Shown here: one piece after another, positions 19,122-27,852 of the stretch
Layout: every line of letters begins with the position of its first letter
Numbering within the stretch: the first letter of the stretch is position 1
NCBI GenBank assembly: GCA_020697255.1
Contig: JAJFBE010000004.1
Coordinates: forward strand, 62,001 to 126,000
Direction: 5' to 3'
DNA length: 64,000 nt
DNA from: Burkholderiales bacterium
GTDB taxonomy: Bacteria; Pseudomonadota; Gammaproteobacteria; Burkholderiales; UBA11063
The notes under the pieces: model-generated
Databases searched by the model: none
Told to the model about the DNA's origin: nothing
What the model saw: only the letters and a program-made list of their open reading frames with translations
Translations under genes and position numbers: made by a program

Positions 19122-20528
19122 ATGAAACTAAACCCTACTGAATTTTATCGTGCCCATTTGGCCAAAGACCCCAGATTTGATGGTAAATTTTTTGTTGCAG
19201 TGAAAACGACCGGGATTTATTGTCGACCTATTTGCCCAGCCAAAAAAGCTAAACTAGAAAACCTTGAATTTTATATTCATGCATACCAGGCAGAAGCAGC
19301 AGGATTTCGTCCTTGCTTACGCTGCAGGCCAGAAACTGCTTCCGGATCTGCCGCATGGATTGGAACCTGTGCTACAACCCGGCGAGCACTACGCATAATG
19401 GAAAATTCCGCATTAGAGAGGTTATCTGTCAAATACCTGGCTGATAAATTAGGTATAAGCCCCAGATGGTTGCGCGAGTTATTTACCCAGCAACTGGGAG
19501 CTAACCCACAAACAATATTACTGTCTAAAAAGCTGGATGTCGCAAAAAACTTACTTGAAACTTCAAATTTATCTATTACAGATATTGCATTTAGCTCTGG
19601 TTTCCAGTCAATCCGCCGGTTTAATGATGCATTTAAACTTAAATTTAGTAAAACACCCAGCAGTTTTAGAAATGAACCATTTTCAGGTAAAGAGCTAAAG
19701 ATTCAGCTAAACTACAGACCCCCATATGACTGGAGCCGGCTGATTAGTTTTTTTGGTAACCGTTCAATTTTACAAATGGAATTAATAACAGAAAATTCTT
19801 ATCAGCGATTAATCACATATGGAGATGTCCATGGCTGGTTTAAAGCTACAATATGTAAACCAAATAAAATTGAAATTGAGTTCAAACTGAATAAAAATAC
19901 TAATATAATTGAGTTTATAAGGCGTATAAAAAATATCTTTGACCTCGACTGTGACCCGATGGCTATAGAACATACATTGAAAGAAGATAAGCAGTTGGTA
20001 CCATTTTTAAAAACTCATCAGGGGCTAAGAATTCCTGGTGGTTGGGATGGTTTTGAACTGGCAATCCGTGCTATAATCGGACAAAAAATAAGCGTAAAAG
20101 GGGCTCGTACTACTTTAAGTAAATTGGTTACTCATTGTGGTGAAAAACAACACTTTGATAAAACCTTACCTCTAACTAATTTTTTTCCGACCCCTGATAG
20201 TATTATTAGGGCTGATTTAACCGGGATTGGTCTTACTACAGCAAAGATTAATAGCATTAAAGCCTTAGCACAAGAAATTGTAAATGGAAATATAGTGCTT
20301 GATGGAACAGCCGATTTTGAGGATACCTGTAAAAAACTTTTAGCAATAAAAGGCATTGGACCATGGACTGTACAATATATTGCCATGCGAGCATTACGTA
20401 ACCCGGATGCATTCCCGGAAACTGATTTGGAACTGCAGAAAAAAATTAAACACTTTAAATTACATCCAGCACAATGGGCGCCATGGCGGGCATATGCCGC
20501 ACTTCTTCTTTGGAATATAAAAACTTAA
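19122..20528 (+). CDS. fused Ada N-terminal sensor / AraC-type HTH / AlkA DNA glycosylase
   Basis: From the internal ATG at 19122 (the longer frame from 19056 adds 22 residues unlike the family) this is a 468-residue three-part protein. The Ada zinc domain has Cys34 and Cys38 (GIYCRPICPA) and Cys65 and Cys68 (FRPCLRCRP); Cys34 is the methylphosphotriester acceptor. Then come an AraC HTH pair (about 85-185), an AlkA N-terminal domain, and a HhH-GPD glycosylase with LLAIKGIGPWTVQYIAMRAL and catalytic Asp near 435 (FPETDLEL). It senses methylation damage, activates transcription and excises 3-methyladenine. The ogt gene follows by 14 bp. Confidence 0.92.
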   Translation: MKLNPTEFYRAHLAKDPRFDGKFFVAVKTTGIYCRPICPAKKAKLENLEFYIHAYQAEAAGFRPCLRCRPETASGSAAWIGTCATTRRALRIMENSALERLSVKYLADKLGISPRWLRELFTQQLGANPQTILLSKKLDVAKNLLETSNLSITDIAFSSGFQSIRRFNDAFKLKFSKTPSSFRNEPFSGKELKIQLNYRPPYDWSRLISFFGNRSILQMELITENSYQRLITYGDVHGWFKATICKPNKIEIEFKLNKNTNIIEFIRRIKNIFDLDCDPMAIEHTLKEDKQLVPFLKTHQGLRIPGGWDGFELAIRAIIGQKISVKGARTTLSKLVTHCGEKQHFDKTLPLTNFFPTPDSIIRADLTGIGLTTAKINSIKALAQEIVNGNIVLDGTADFEDTCKKLLAIKGIGPWTVQYIAMRALRNPDAFPETDLELQKKIKHFKLHPAQWAPWRAYAALLLWNIKT

Positions 20529-20542
20529 CGAAAGTATTTATT

Positions 20543-21079
20543 ATGAGAAAAACTCTTAGCAATTTACTACCGCAAAACTGTGTATATGATGAGATGGATT
20601 CACCGGTTGGCATATTAACTATAGCTGCATCAGAAAAAGGTCTATGTGCTATTTTATGGGATCATGATTTAAGTAATGAACCATCTTTACAATTCATTCA
20701 TAATTTCAAAAAATCTGTTACAAATAAAACTATTATTAATACAAAACAACAATTAGGCGAATATTTTATAGGAGCGCGTAAAGTCTTTGATTTACCCCTA
20801 GTAATAAATGGAACGCCATTCCAAAACCTGGCTTGGCATGAGCTACTTAAAATTCCATATGCTAAAACTATTTCATATGGGGAACAGGCTAAAAAACTTG
20901 GAGATAAGAATAAAGCCCGGGCTGTTGGTATGGCTAATGGCCTAAACCCAATCTCAATTGTAATCCCCTGTCACCGCGTAATTGGTAGTAATGGCAGCCT
21001 AACTGGCTTTGGCGGCGGGCTGGATAGAAAAGAGTTTCTTTTACAATTAGAAAGAAAAAATACTTATCTTGCTAATTAA
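20543..21079 (+). CDS. ogt: methylated-DNA--protein-cysteine methyltransferase
   Basis: A suicide repair protein that takes the methyl group from O6-methylguanine onto its own cysteine. The active-site block VIPCHRVIG has Cys143, followed by the SLTGFGGGLDRKEFLL tail; the helix-turn-helix region with the flipping arginine is KARAVGMANGLNPI. The ATG at 20543 gives the normal 178 residues; a longer frame overlaps the end of the previous gene and is not needed. With the upstream Ada-AlkA fusion it makes a two-gene adaptive response operon. Its 3' end overlaps the convergent truA by 8 bp. Confidence 0.95.
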   Translation: MRKTLSNLLPQNCVYDEMDSPVGILTIAASEKGLCAILWDHDLSNEPSLQFIHNFKKSVTNKTIINTKQQLGEYFIGARKVFDLPLVINGTPFQNLAWHELLKIPYAKTISYGEQAKKLGDKNKARAVGMANGLNPISIVIPCHRVIGSNGSLTGFGGGLDRKEFLLQLERKNTYLAN

Positions 21080-21884
21080 ATATGCCCTGTTTATAGGTAA
21101 CAGCTGCCAGATATAGCCCATCCGGCATAAAAGTAGGCGGGGCTTGTGTACGGTCCCTGGCATCTAACAGATTACTAAAACCCGCTACACTTAAATTACC
21201 TTTACCAACATAGAGTAAAGCGCCTACTAAGTTTCGTACCATGTGATATAAAAATGCATTGGCTGTAAATTCAAAACGTAACAGCATGGCTTCATTTAAA
21301 TTTATATCATTTTGGGTCGTTATTTTTGGACCGGTATAAATATTATTATTTTCTATTTGTAAACTGCAAGATAACATATTCCTGATTGCTGTATTGGCCT
21401 GGCAATTGGCCGCCCGAAAACTGGAAAAATCATGTTGCCCATGTAACAAAGCAGAGGCTTCCTGCATCTTTTCTATATCAAGATAGTCATAATACCAACC
21501 AACTCTCCGGCTTAATAAACCGGGACGCGATCTACGTACGCACAAATAATAGTAATATGTTCGTGAAGTTGCATCGAACCTGGAACTAAAATCATCTGAG
21601 ACTATAGCCGCTTTTTTTATGGCAATATCATCCGGTAGCAACGCATTTACACCGCGCACCCAACCGTGTAATTCACGCCTGGCATGGGTTGTAAAATTAA
21701 CCACCTGGTTTAATGCGTGAACGCCCGTATCTGTTCTACCTGCAGTTATTACCTGGATATCATGGTTCGCAAACTTGGATAAGGCTTTTTCTAATTCACC
21801 TTGAATAGTACGACAGCTTGCCTGGCGTTGAAAACCAAAAAAATGGCTGCCATCATACTCTAATTGCAATGCAATATTAGGCAT
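21072..21884 (-). CDS. truA: tRNA pseudouridine(38-40) synthase TruA
   Basis: Isomerises uridines 38-40 in tRNA anticodon arms. The catalytic Asp52 lies in TAGRTDTGVHALNQVVNF; other conserved blocks are YDGSHFFGFQRQ, the SRFDATSRTYYYYL strand and FLYHMVRNLVGALLYVG. 270 residues, normal length. The ATG overlaps the asd stop by 8 bp, so it is the last gene of the accD-mtnN-asd-truA series. Confidence 0.97.
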   Translation of the reverse strand: MPNIALQLEYDGSHFFGFQRQASCRTIQGELEKALSKFANHDIQVITAGRTDTGVHALNQVVNFTTHARRELHGWVRGVNALLPDDIAIKKAAIVSDDFSSRFDATSRTYYYYLCVRRSRPGLLSRRVGWYYDYLDIEKMQEASALLHGQHDFSSFRAANCQANTAIRNMLSCSLQIENNNIYTGPKITTQNDINLNEAMLLRFEFTANAFLYHMVRNLVGALLYVGKGNLSVAGFSNLLDARDRTQAPPTFMPDGLYLAAVTYKQGIFN

Positions 21885-22995
21885 ATTCGACCAGAATATT
21901 AATCATCCGCCGAATTGGCTCAGCAGCACCCCAAAGTAATTGATCGCCAACAGTAAAAATAGATAGATAATCATCGCCTAAGTTTAGCTTACGTACCCTA
22001 CCCACAGCAATATCTAACGTACCATTAACACTCACCGGGGTTAAATATTTTAAAGTATCCGGTTTATTATTTTTCACAAACCTAACCCACTCATTACCCG
22101 ATTTGATAATATCTTCAATTTCATCTAGAGAAGCTTTACCGTCTTTTAATTTAATAGTTAGTGCCTGCGAATGACTACGTAAACTTCCGACCCTAACACA
22201 ATTACCATCAATTTTTAGCGTATTCGGTGCAAAGCCTAATATTTTATTAGCTTCTACCATACCCTTCCATTCTTCTTTAGTCTGCCCATTATCCAACCCA
22301 GAATCTATCCACGGCAATACATTGCCAGCTAAGGGTGCCCCAAAATATTCTGTAGGCAATTGTTTGGAGTGGAGTATCGCACTAACTTTCCTGTCAATAT
22401 CTAGTATGTCAGGATTTTTATCTTGTAAATCTTTGGCAACAACCTCATGCATAACACCACATTGGCTAAGTAATTCACGCATATTATTAGCACCGGCTCC
22501 GGAAGCTGCCTGATAAGTCTGGCTATTAACCCATTCTACCAGATTATGTTTTAATAATCCAGAAATTGCTAGTAGCATCAAACTTACCGTGCAATTTGAG
22601 CCGGAATAAATTTTAGTTCCCGATTTTATACCATTTACTATTTGGCTATAGTTAATTGGGTCTAAAATTAGGATACTTTCATCTGACACTCTCAAGGCTG
22701 AACTTGCATCAACAAAAAAACCTTTAAATCCGGCATCTTTTAGTTGTGGCATTACTTTGTTGGTATAATCCCCACCCTGAGTTGTAACAATACAATCCAG
22801 ATTAAGCAAAGCTTTTATATCATAAGCATCAAGTAGCGTTTTTTGCTTTTGCCCCATATCCGGTGCAACACCACCAACAGCAGATGTAGAAAAAAACACT
22901 GCATTAAGTTTTTTAAAATCTTGGCTATCTTGCATCCGTTTCATCAGAACCGAACCAACCATGCCACGCCAACCAATAAACCCAACCCTTAACAT
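21877..22995 (-). CDS. asd: aspartate-semialdehyde dehydrogenase
   Basis: NADPH-dependent reduction of aspartyl phosphate to aspartate semialdehyde, supplying lysine, DAP, threonine and methionine. The N-terminus MLRVGFIGWRGMVGSVLM is the NADP fold of the gamma/Neisseria-type enzyme. Catalytic Cys135 is in SGSNCTVSLM, and QAASGAGANNMREL follows. I use the ATG at 22995, which has GGA 6 nt upstream, rather than the TTG at 23010, giving 372 residues. A palindromic repeat fills the gap to mtnN. Confidence 0.97.
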   Translation of the reverse strand: MLRVGFIGWRGMVGSVLMKRMQDSQDFKKLNAVFFSTSAVGGVAPDMGQKQKTLLDAYDIKALLNLDCIVTTQGGDYTNKVMPQLKDAGFKGFFVDASSALRVSDESILILDPINYSQIVNGIKSGTKIYSGSNCTVSLMLLAISGLLKHNLVEWVNSQTYQAASGAGANNMRELLSQCGVMHEVVAKDLQDKNPDILDIDRKVSAILHSKQLPTEYFGAPLAGNVLPWIDSGLDNGQTKEEWKGMVEANKILGFAPNTLKIDGNCVRVGSLRSHSQALTIKLKDGKASLDEIEDIIKSGNEWVRFVKNNKPDTLKYLTPVSVNGTLDIAVGRVRKLNLGDDYLSIFTVGDQLLWGAAEPIRRMINILVEYA

Positions 22996-23007
22996 ATTTT
23001 CCACTTT

Positions 23008-23042
23008 CAAATACCAGATCCCAGTTTACACTGGAATGACCA
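23008..23042. repeat. short palindromic intergenic repeat
   Basis: In the gap between mtnN and asd: GATCCCAGTTTACACTGGAATGACC, with CCCAGT facing ACTGG and the GGAATGAC edge shared with the copies near 18.35 kb. Confidence 0.5.
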
Positions 23043-23047
23043 ATTAC

Positions 23048-23746
23048 TTATATTTTTAATAGTATTTGCTGTACGATAAATGATGATCTATGCGCTACCA
23101 TATGTTTTAGCTCATCAAATGAATGTACAGCTGATTTATCATCTGTTCCGGCTTTATCTGATAAGGCCCGGACCACCAAAAAAGGTACTTGGTTTACATG
23201 ACATACATGCGCAACTGCGGCACCTTCCATTTCGCAAGCCAATGCACTAAAGGTAGTTTGAATTACGCTAGCTCTTGCTATATCCTCAATAAATTGATCG
23301 CCGCTTACTATACGCCCTATGTGCACCTTGAAATCAGAAGTAGCAATTCCCTTTGCCAAATCTAATAAATTATCGTTTGACTTAAAAGCAAATATATCCA
23401 TCCGTGGAATTTGACCAAGAGGTATACCAAAGGCGGTAACATCCATATCATGATGAAGCAAATCATGCGCTATTACCACATCACCAAAATCTAACTCAGA
23501 TGTTAGGCCACCTGCTACCCCAACATTTATTACATAATCCGGGGTAAATTTGTCAATGATAAACTGTGTATGTAAGGCTGCATTTACCTTGCCAATACCA
23601 CATAATATAAAAACTAATTCATGGGCATTATATTTTGCCGTATAAACCTCAAATACTCCATACTGCTTAACTGTGCATTCGCCGCCAAGTGAAGTAATAA
23701 TACTCTCCAGCTCTTCCTGCATTGCGCAGATAATTGCTATTTTCAT
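23048..23746 (-). CDS. mtnN: 5'-methylthioadenosine/S-adenosylhomocysteine nucleosidase
   Basis: Cleaves MTA and SAH to adenine plus the thioribose derivative, removing product inhibitors of SAM enzymes. Starts MKIAIICAMQEELESII with the usual catalytic Glu near residue 12. The nucleoside-binding region is ACEMEGAAVAHVC and the catalytic Asp is in VVRALSDKAG. 232 residues, the family length. It lies 9 bp after accD and upstream of asd. Confidence 0.96.
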   Translation of the reverse strand: MKIAIICAMQEELESIITSLGGECTVKQYGVFEVYTAKYNAHELVFILCGIGKVNAALHTQFIIDKFTPDYVINVGVAGGLTSELDFGDVVIAHDLLHHDMDVTAFGIPLGQIPRMDIFAFKSNDNLLDLAKGIATSDFKVHIGRIVSGDQFIEDIARASVIQTTFSALACEMEGAAVAHVCHVNQVPFLVVRALSDKAGTDDKSAVHSFDELKHMVAHRSSFIVQQILLKI

Positions 23747-23755
23747 ATAAGCACT

Positions 23756-24628
23756 CTACCCTATATCTTTATTTAAAAGCAATGCAAGAATATTGCTGAT
23801 AGTTTGCTTTAAATCTCGTCGATGGGTAACCATATCAAGCGCGCCCTTATCCAGTAAAAACTCAGCCGTTTGAAATCCCTCAGGGAGCTTTTCCCGTACG
23901 GTTTGTTCAATTACACGGCTACCTGCAAAACCAATTAGCGCACCTGGCTCAGCAATTACCGCATCCCCTAAAAAAGCAAAACTAGCTGATACCCCACCCA
24001 TGGTAGGATACGATAAAACAGAAATAAATGGTAGTCGGTGTTTGGATAACAGGTTTAATGCTGCGCATGTTTTAGCCATCTGCATCAGCGAACTTACCCC
24101 CTCTTGCATTCTGGCACCGCCTGAAGCTGCAACACATATAAACGGACAATCATTTTCTACTGCAGCTTTGATACCACGCACAAAACGTTCACCAACGACC
24201 GAGCCCATAGAGCCGCCAATGAAGCGAAATTCAAAACAGGCAACCACAACCATCTGGTCATTTAGCATACCTTGCATTACGACCAATGCCTCGTCTTCGC
24301 CAATCTTCTCGCGGCTAGTAGCTAAGCGATCAGTATATCTGCGGGTATCTTCAAACTTTAAAATATCAACCGTTTGTACTTCTGAGCCAATTTCGACTTG
24401 ATCTTCATCATTAAGCAGCATACCAATTCGCTCCCTGGCGGTTAATGGGTGATGATGATCACACTTGGGGCAAACCTTTAAATTATTATCCAAATCAGTA
24501 TGGTATAAAATCTCATTACAATTATCACATTTACACCACAAGCCTTCAGGTACATTCATTTTATTTGATGAAGCTTGAACCTTTGGCGGTAATATCTTAC
24601 TTAACCAACTCATAGAATTGTTCCTCAA
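23756..24628 (-). CDS. accD: acetyl-CoA carboxylase carboxyltransferase subunit beta
   Basis: Beta half of the carboxyltransferase that makes malonyl-CoA. An N-terminal four-cysteine zinc finger (WCKCDNCNEIL then VCPKCDHHHP) precedes the crotonase-like core with GFRFIGGSMGSVVGERF-type sequence (here FEFRFIGGSMGSVVGERF) and CVAASGGARMQEG. 290 residues. The upstream start region carries a weak Shine-Dalgarno. It heads the accD-mtnN-asd-truA series. Confidence 0.97.
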   Translation of the reverse strand: MRNNSMSWLSKILPPKVQASSNKMNVPEGLWCKCDNCNEILYHTDLDNNLKVCPKCDHHHPLTARERIGMLLNDEDQVEIGSEVQTVDILKFEDTRRYTDRLATSREKIGEDEALVVMQGMLNDQMVVVACFEFRFIGGSMGSVVGERFVRGIKAAVENDCPFICVAASGGARMQEGVSSLMQMAKTCAALNLLSKHRLPFISVLSYPTMGGVSASFAFLGDAVIAEPGALIGFAGSRVIEQTVREKLPEGFQTAEFLLDKGALDMVTHRRDLKQTISNILALLLNKDIG

Positions 24629-24696
24629 TTGATTTAATTAATGATTTTACCATAGGTAGCCAGATTACAAAGTTTTTAAATTTTACAGAAAAATAT

Positions 24697-25731
24697 CTAT
24701 TTATTGCGGATAATTTCACAAATTCCGGCTTTGGTAAAACCTAACACCTGGTTTTTACGCCAATCATTCCCTAAATAACTATTTAATTTAGTTAGTAATT
24801 TATGGTTTTCTTCTATTGACATGTTTTTAATAAAATCAAGCAAAATAATACCGGTTAAATCCTGTAGCCAAATTTGACGCACAATTTCATCTATAGCTAA
24901 ATAATTTACCTGATAAAAATTAAGGTTGGCATTTTTACTGTTTATATCAATCAGGTTAATTCCGGATAATTTATGAATCTCTAGCCCAAACTCTTCATGC
25001 TCTTTAAAAGATTTATCAATTGATGGTGCTGTTAATGATTCGTCCAAATTAACCGCACTTAGTTGCCACAAATCTAAATATGGTAGCAGATAATCAAAAA
25101 TAGCCGGGTTATTAGTAAAAATTTCCATGTCTTTAGAAAGCCTGGTTTCACGCAATAATTGCATAAATTTATAAGCTGCTACAGTCAACCGGCCAAAGGG
25201 TTTACCTTGCCAAACTTTAATTAGTTCAAGCTGTTTACTTAAAAAATCAATTTCGTCTTCTATCAAGGTACGCTCCGACACCTCATCAATGCAACTTCTA
25301 AAGATCATTCCAATATTTTGGTATTTCGCACTTAGAGTTGTCGCCAATGGCGACTTTAAATCTTTGGAAAAAAAATGCCGGGTGCTATTTGGCAAAAGAA
25401 TGACATATTTACCTGGCAGCTTAATTTCTTCACTAAATTTGGGTAATTTTCTTTTATCTCCCTGCCACACTAGCTGACATAATAAATTGGCACCTGGTTG
25501 GATATTCGTATGTTTCAGGTTGATTATCCCCTGTAAATTTGGGGCATAATCGATATAGGCAAGTTTGGATCTTTTATTTACCAAACTAATCCGAGCTTTA
25601 TAAATAGCCTCAAGATTAGGGTTCAGGGCCCCTTCTTCAAGATGATAAATTAATGAACCAGACTCATCGTAACCAAAGCTTTGCAGTCCGTGTTTATTTT
25701 TAATTATAAAAAACTTTGACAATAATTTCAT
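24697..25731 (-). CDS. short ribonuclease E/G-family protein
   Basis: A 344-residue protein with the body plan of RNase E/G but shorter than RNase G (489). An S1-like segment (ISLVNKRSKLAYIDYA then GANLLCQLVWQG) leads into LPGKYVILLPNS, the linker, and the catalytic DNase I-like part. The two metal-binding Asp of RNase E (D303, D346) are kept in NLIDINS and GIILLDFI, and the helix YLAIDEIVRQIWLQDLTG is typical. It ends just after VLGFTKAGICEIIRNK, so the zinc-link CxxC and the C-terminal small domain are missing. It is probably monomeric if active. The tRNA-Asn gene is divergent upstream. Confidence 0.75.
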   Translation of the reverse strand: MKLLSKFFIIKNKHGLQSFGYDESGSLIYHLEEGALNPNLEAIYKARISLVNKRSKLAYIDYAPNLQGIINLKHTNIQPGANLLCQLVWQGDKRKLPKFSEEIKLPGKYVILLPNSTRHFFSKDLKSPLATTLSAKYQNIGMIFRSCIDEVSERTLIEDEIDFLSKQLELIKVWQGKPFGRLTVAAYKFMQLLRETRLSKDMEIFTNNPAIFDYLLPYLDLWQLSAVNLDESLTAPSIDKSFKEHEEFGLEIHKLSGINLIDINSKNANLNFYQVNYLAIDEIVRQIWLQDLTGIILLDFIKNMSIEENHKLLTKLNSYLGNDWRKNQVLGFTKAGICEIIRNK

Positions 25732-25764
25732 AGATATACTATAATACCTACCTTATCAAAACTT

Positions 25765-25841
25765 GCCTCAATAGCTCAGACGGTTAGAGCGACGGACTGT
25801 TAATCCGCAGGTCGTAGGTTCGATTCCTACTTGAGGCGCCA
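25765..25841 (+). tRNA. tRNA-Asn (GTT)
   Basis: 77 nt including an encoded CCA. Acceptor stem GCCTCAA/TTGAGGC, D-arm AGCTCAGACGGTTAGAGC, anticodon stem-loop CGGA-CTGTTAA-TCCG with GTT at 25799-25801, and T-arm GTAGGTTCGATTCCTAC. A HigBA-like module lies just downstream, which may reflect integration beside the tRNA gene. Confidence 0.98.
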
Positions 25842-25848
25842 CCATAAA

Positions 25849-26166
25849 TCAGGCAACGTGAAGTGATACATTTGCATAATGGCCTTTGACTGCCATAAAA
25901 CTATTTGCTTCATCTTGTAATGCTAATCGAACAAACTCCTCTACTGGATACCCCAGTTTCTCTGCATATTCATAGGATTTTTTAGCACTTATAAATCTAC
26001 GCCCGTGCTCCACATCACTTAAATATGAGGTTGATATCTTTAAAATAGCAGCAAATTCTTTAAGGCTCATTTCATCACAAAGCCTGATACTACGTAATAC
26101 CATGCCTAACGTCTCATTGACACCAATGAGTTCATGAAGCTTTTTCGTTAAATTTTTAGTACTCAT
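25849..26166 (-). CDS. HigA/XRE-type antitoxin
   Basis: A 105-residue DNA-binding protein with a clear helix-turn-helix (MSLKEFAAILKISTSYLSDVEHG, near residues 32-54), followed by a second helical region. It starts 11 bp inside the end of the upstream toxin remnant, the usual HigBA order. As the toxin gene has a frameshift and a stop codon, this antitoxin is now an orphan; it may survive by repressing its own promoter or by antagonising related toxins. Confidence 0.8.
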   Translation of the reverse strand: MSTKNLTKKLHELIGVNETLGMVLRSIRLCDEMSLKEFAAILKISTSYLSDVEHGRRFISAKKSYEYAEKLGYPVEEFVRLALQDEANSFMAVKGHYANVSLHVA

Positions 26167-26457
26167 GCTTATTTACCTCAATAACAGTAATTCTTATTAT
26201 TTGCTTATCCTCAATATAAATTGCCCGATATGCTTTGCTTAGTCTAATTGATCTTTATCCTTTTCTATCTCCATGTAGCGGTTCATCATGGAAACCCTTT
26301 GACTTTCTGACCACCCCAATACCAAGCTTGTTCACGGATTCTGCCCAAAATAGCAATTTTCTGAGAATATGCTCTGGCAGCTTACGTAAATCTTATCTAA
26401 CTTTACATCGTAATGGACGCAGTCAGATTTATTAAATTTAATCAATTGTTTAGCCAT
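26156..26457 (-). pseudogene. HigB/RelE-type toxin, inactivated
   Basis: Starts MAKQLIKFNKSDCVHYDVKLDKI, then loses frame; the +1 phase continues LRKLPEHILRKLLFWAES, VNKLGIGVVRKSKGFHDE, PLHGDRKG, a TAA stop where CAA (Gln) is expected, and RSIRLSKAYRAIYIED to VIEVNKHEY. The FHDEPLxGxRxGQRSIRLSxxYRAIY pattern is typical of HigB-like mRNA interferases. The 302-nt span is one base short of a whole number of codons. One deletion plus one nonsense change make it a pseudogene; the ribosome-dependent RNase is therefore presumably absent. Confidence 0.75.
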
Positions 26458-26497
26458 AACAATATTATACACTATAAAAGGGTAAAAAATAATTATT

Positions 26498-27850
26498 TCA
26501 GAATAATTTATTAGCTAAGCCGATATAATTATGTGGGGTTAATCCTAATAGCTTCTCTTTTTCCACCTTTGGAATATCTAGTTTTTGAATAAATTCATGT
26601 ACTTTTACCTGGTCAACCTTCTTACCACGAGTAAGCTCTTTTAATTGCTCATAGGCATTGGCTACGCCACATTTACGCATTACGGTCTGGATTGGCTCTG
26701 CCAATAATTCCCAGTTATTATCCAAATCCTGGTTAATCGCCGCTTGGTTTATCTCCAATTTACTCAAGCCCTTTTGCAATGAACTATATGCTAATGCTGA
26801 ATATGCAACCACAACACCAATATTACGCTGCACTGTTGAGTCGGTCAGATCACGCTGCCATCTGGATATAGGCAGCTTTTCGGATAAATGAATAGCCAGA
26901 GCATTGGCAAGGCCTAAATTGCCTTCGCTATTTTCGAAATCAATCGGATTAACCTTATGCGGCATGGTTGAACTACCTATTTCACCGGCAATAACTTTTT
27001 GTTTAAAATAATTTAACGCAATATAGCCCCAGATATCCCGGGCAAAATCAATTAATATCGTATTAATCCGCCGTAAATTATCAAAAATTTCGGCAACATA
27101 ATCATGCGGCTCTATTTGAGTTGTATATGGATTAAAAGTAAGATCCAACTTATCTTCGACAAAGGATTTGGCCAGTTCATTCCATTTAACTTCGGGAAAA
27201 CTCACTATATGCGCATTATAATTACCTACAGCACCATTTATTTTGCCTAAAATCTCCACATTATTAAGTTGTTTTATTTGCTTTTGCAAACGATAATAAA
27301 CATTATAAAATTCCTTGCCCATCGTAGATGGCGTTGCGCTTTGCCCATGAGTTCTACACATCATCGATATATCTTTAAATTGATTAGCTAATTGTTCTAT
27401 AGTAGTCATGATTTTAGATATTTCGACACCCAGGATTTGACCACGTAAATCTTTTAACATCAGCGCATAACTTAAATTATTTATATCTTCTGAAGTACAG
27501 GCAAAATGAATAAATTCGCGATATTTATGCAGTTTGGGCATACCGGCGATTTTCTCTTTGATAAAATACTCAACCGCTTTTACGTCATGATTAGTGGTTT
27601 TTTCTATTTGCTTGATCTGCTGACATTGTGTAGCATCAAAATTAACGACCATATCATCTAATACTTTTATTTCATCTTTATCTAATGGAGGTAAACCAAT
27701 TTCCGAAGTTGTAAATAATAGCTTTAGCCATTCTATCTCAACTTTTAATCTATATTTGGTCAAACCATATTCCGAAGCAATCGGCGCAATATTACTTACT
27801 TTATCAAAATAACGCCCATCTAGTGGCGATATTGACATAACACGCTGCAT
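26498..27850 (-). CDS. purB: adenylosuccinate lyase
   Basis: Catalyses two fumarate-releasing steps in purine synthesis (SAICAR to AICAR, adenylosuccinate to AMP). Starts SPLDGRYFDKV; active-site regions are TNHDVKAVEYFI, the flexible loop signature GSSTMPHKVNPIDFENSEGN and the HGQSATPSTMGKE block. 450 residues, the long E. coli-type form. It follows the chorismate lyase-like gene by 2 bp. Confidence 0.97.
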   Translation of the reverse strand: MQRVMSISPLDGRYFDKVSNIAPIASEYGLTKYRLKVEIEWLKLLFTTSEIGLPPLDKDEIKVLDDMVVNFDATQCQQIKQIEKTTNHDVKAVEYFIKEKIAGMPKLHKYREFIHFACTSEDINNLSYALMLKDLRGQILGVEISKIMTTIEQLANQFKDISMMCRTHGQSATPSTMGKEFYNVYYRLQKQIKQLNNVEILGKINGAVGNYNAHIVSFPEVKWNELAKSFVEDKLDLTFNPYTTQIEPHDYVAEIFDNLRRINTILIDFARDIWGYIALNYFKQKVIAGEIGSSTMPHKVNPIDFENSEGNLGLANALAIHLSEKLPISRWQRDLTDSTVQRNIGVVVAYSALAYSSLQKGLSKLEINQAAINQDLDNNWELLAEPIQTVMRKCGVANAYEQLKELTRGKKVDQVKVHEFIQKLDIPKVEKEKLLGLTPHNYIGLANKLF

Positions 27851-27852
27851 AT

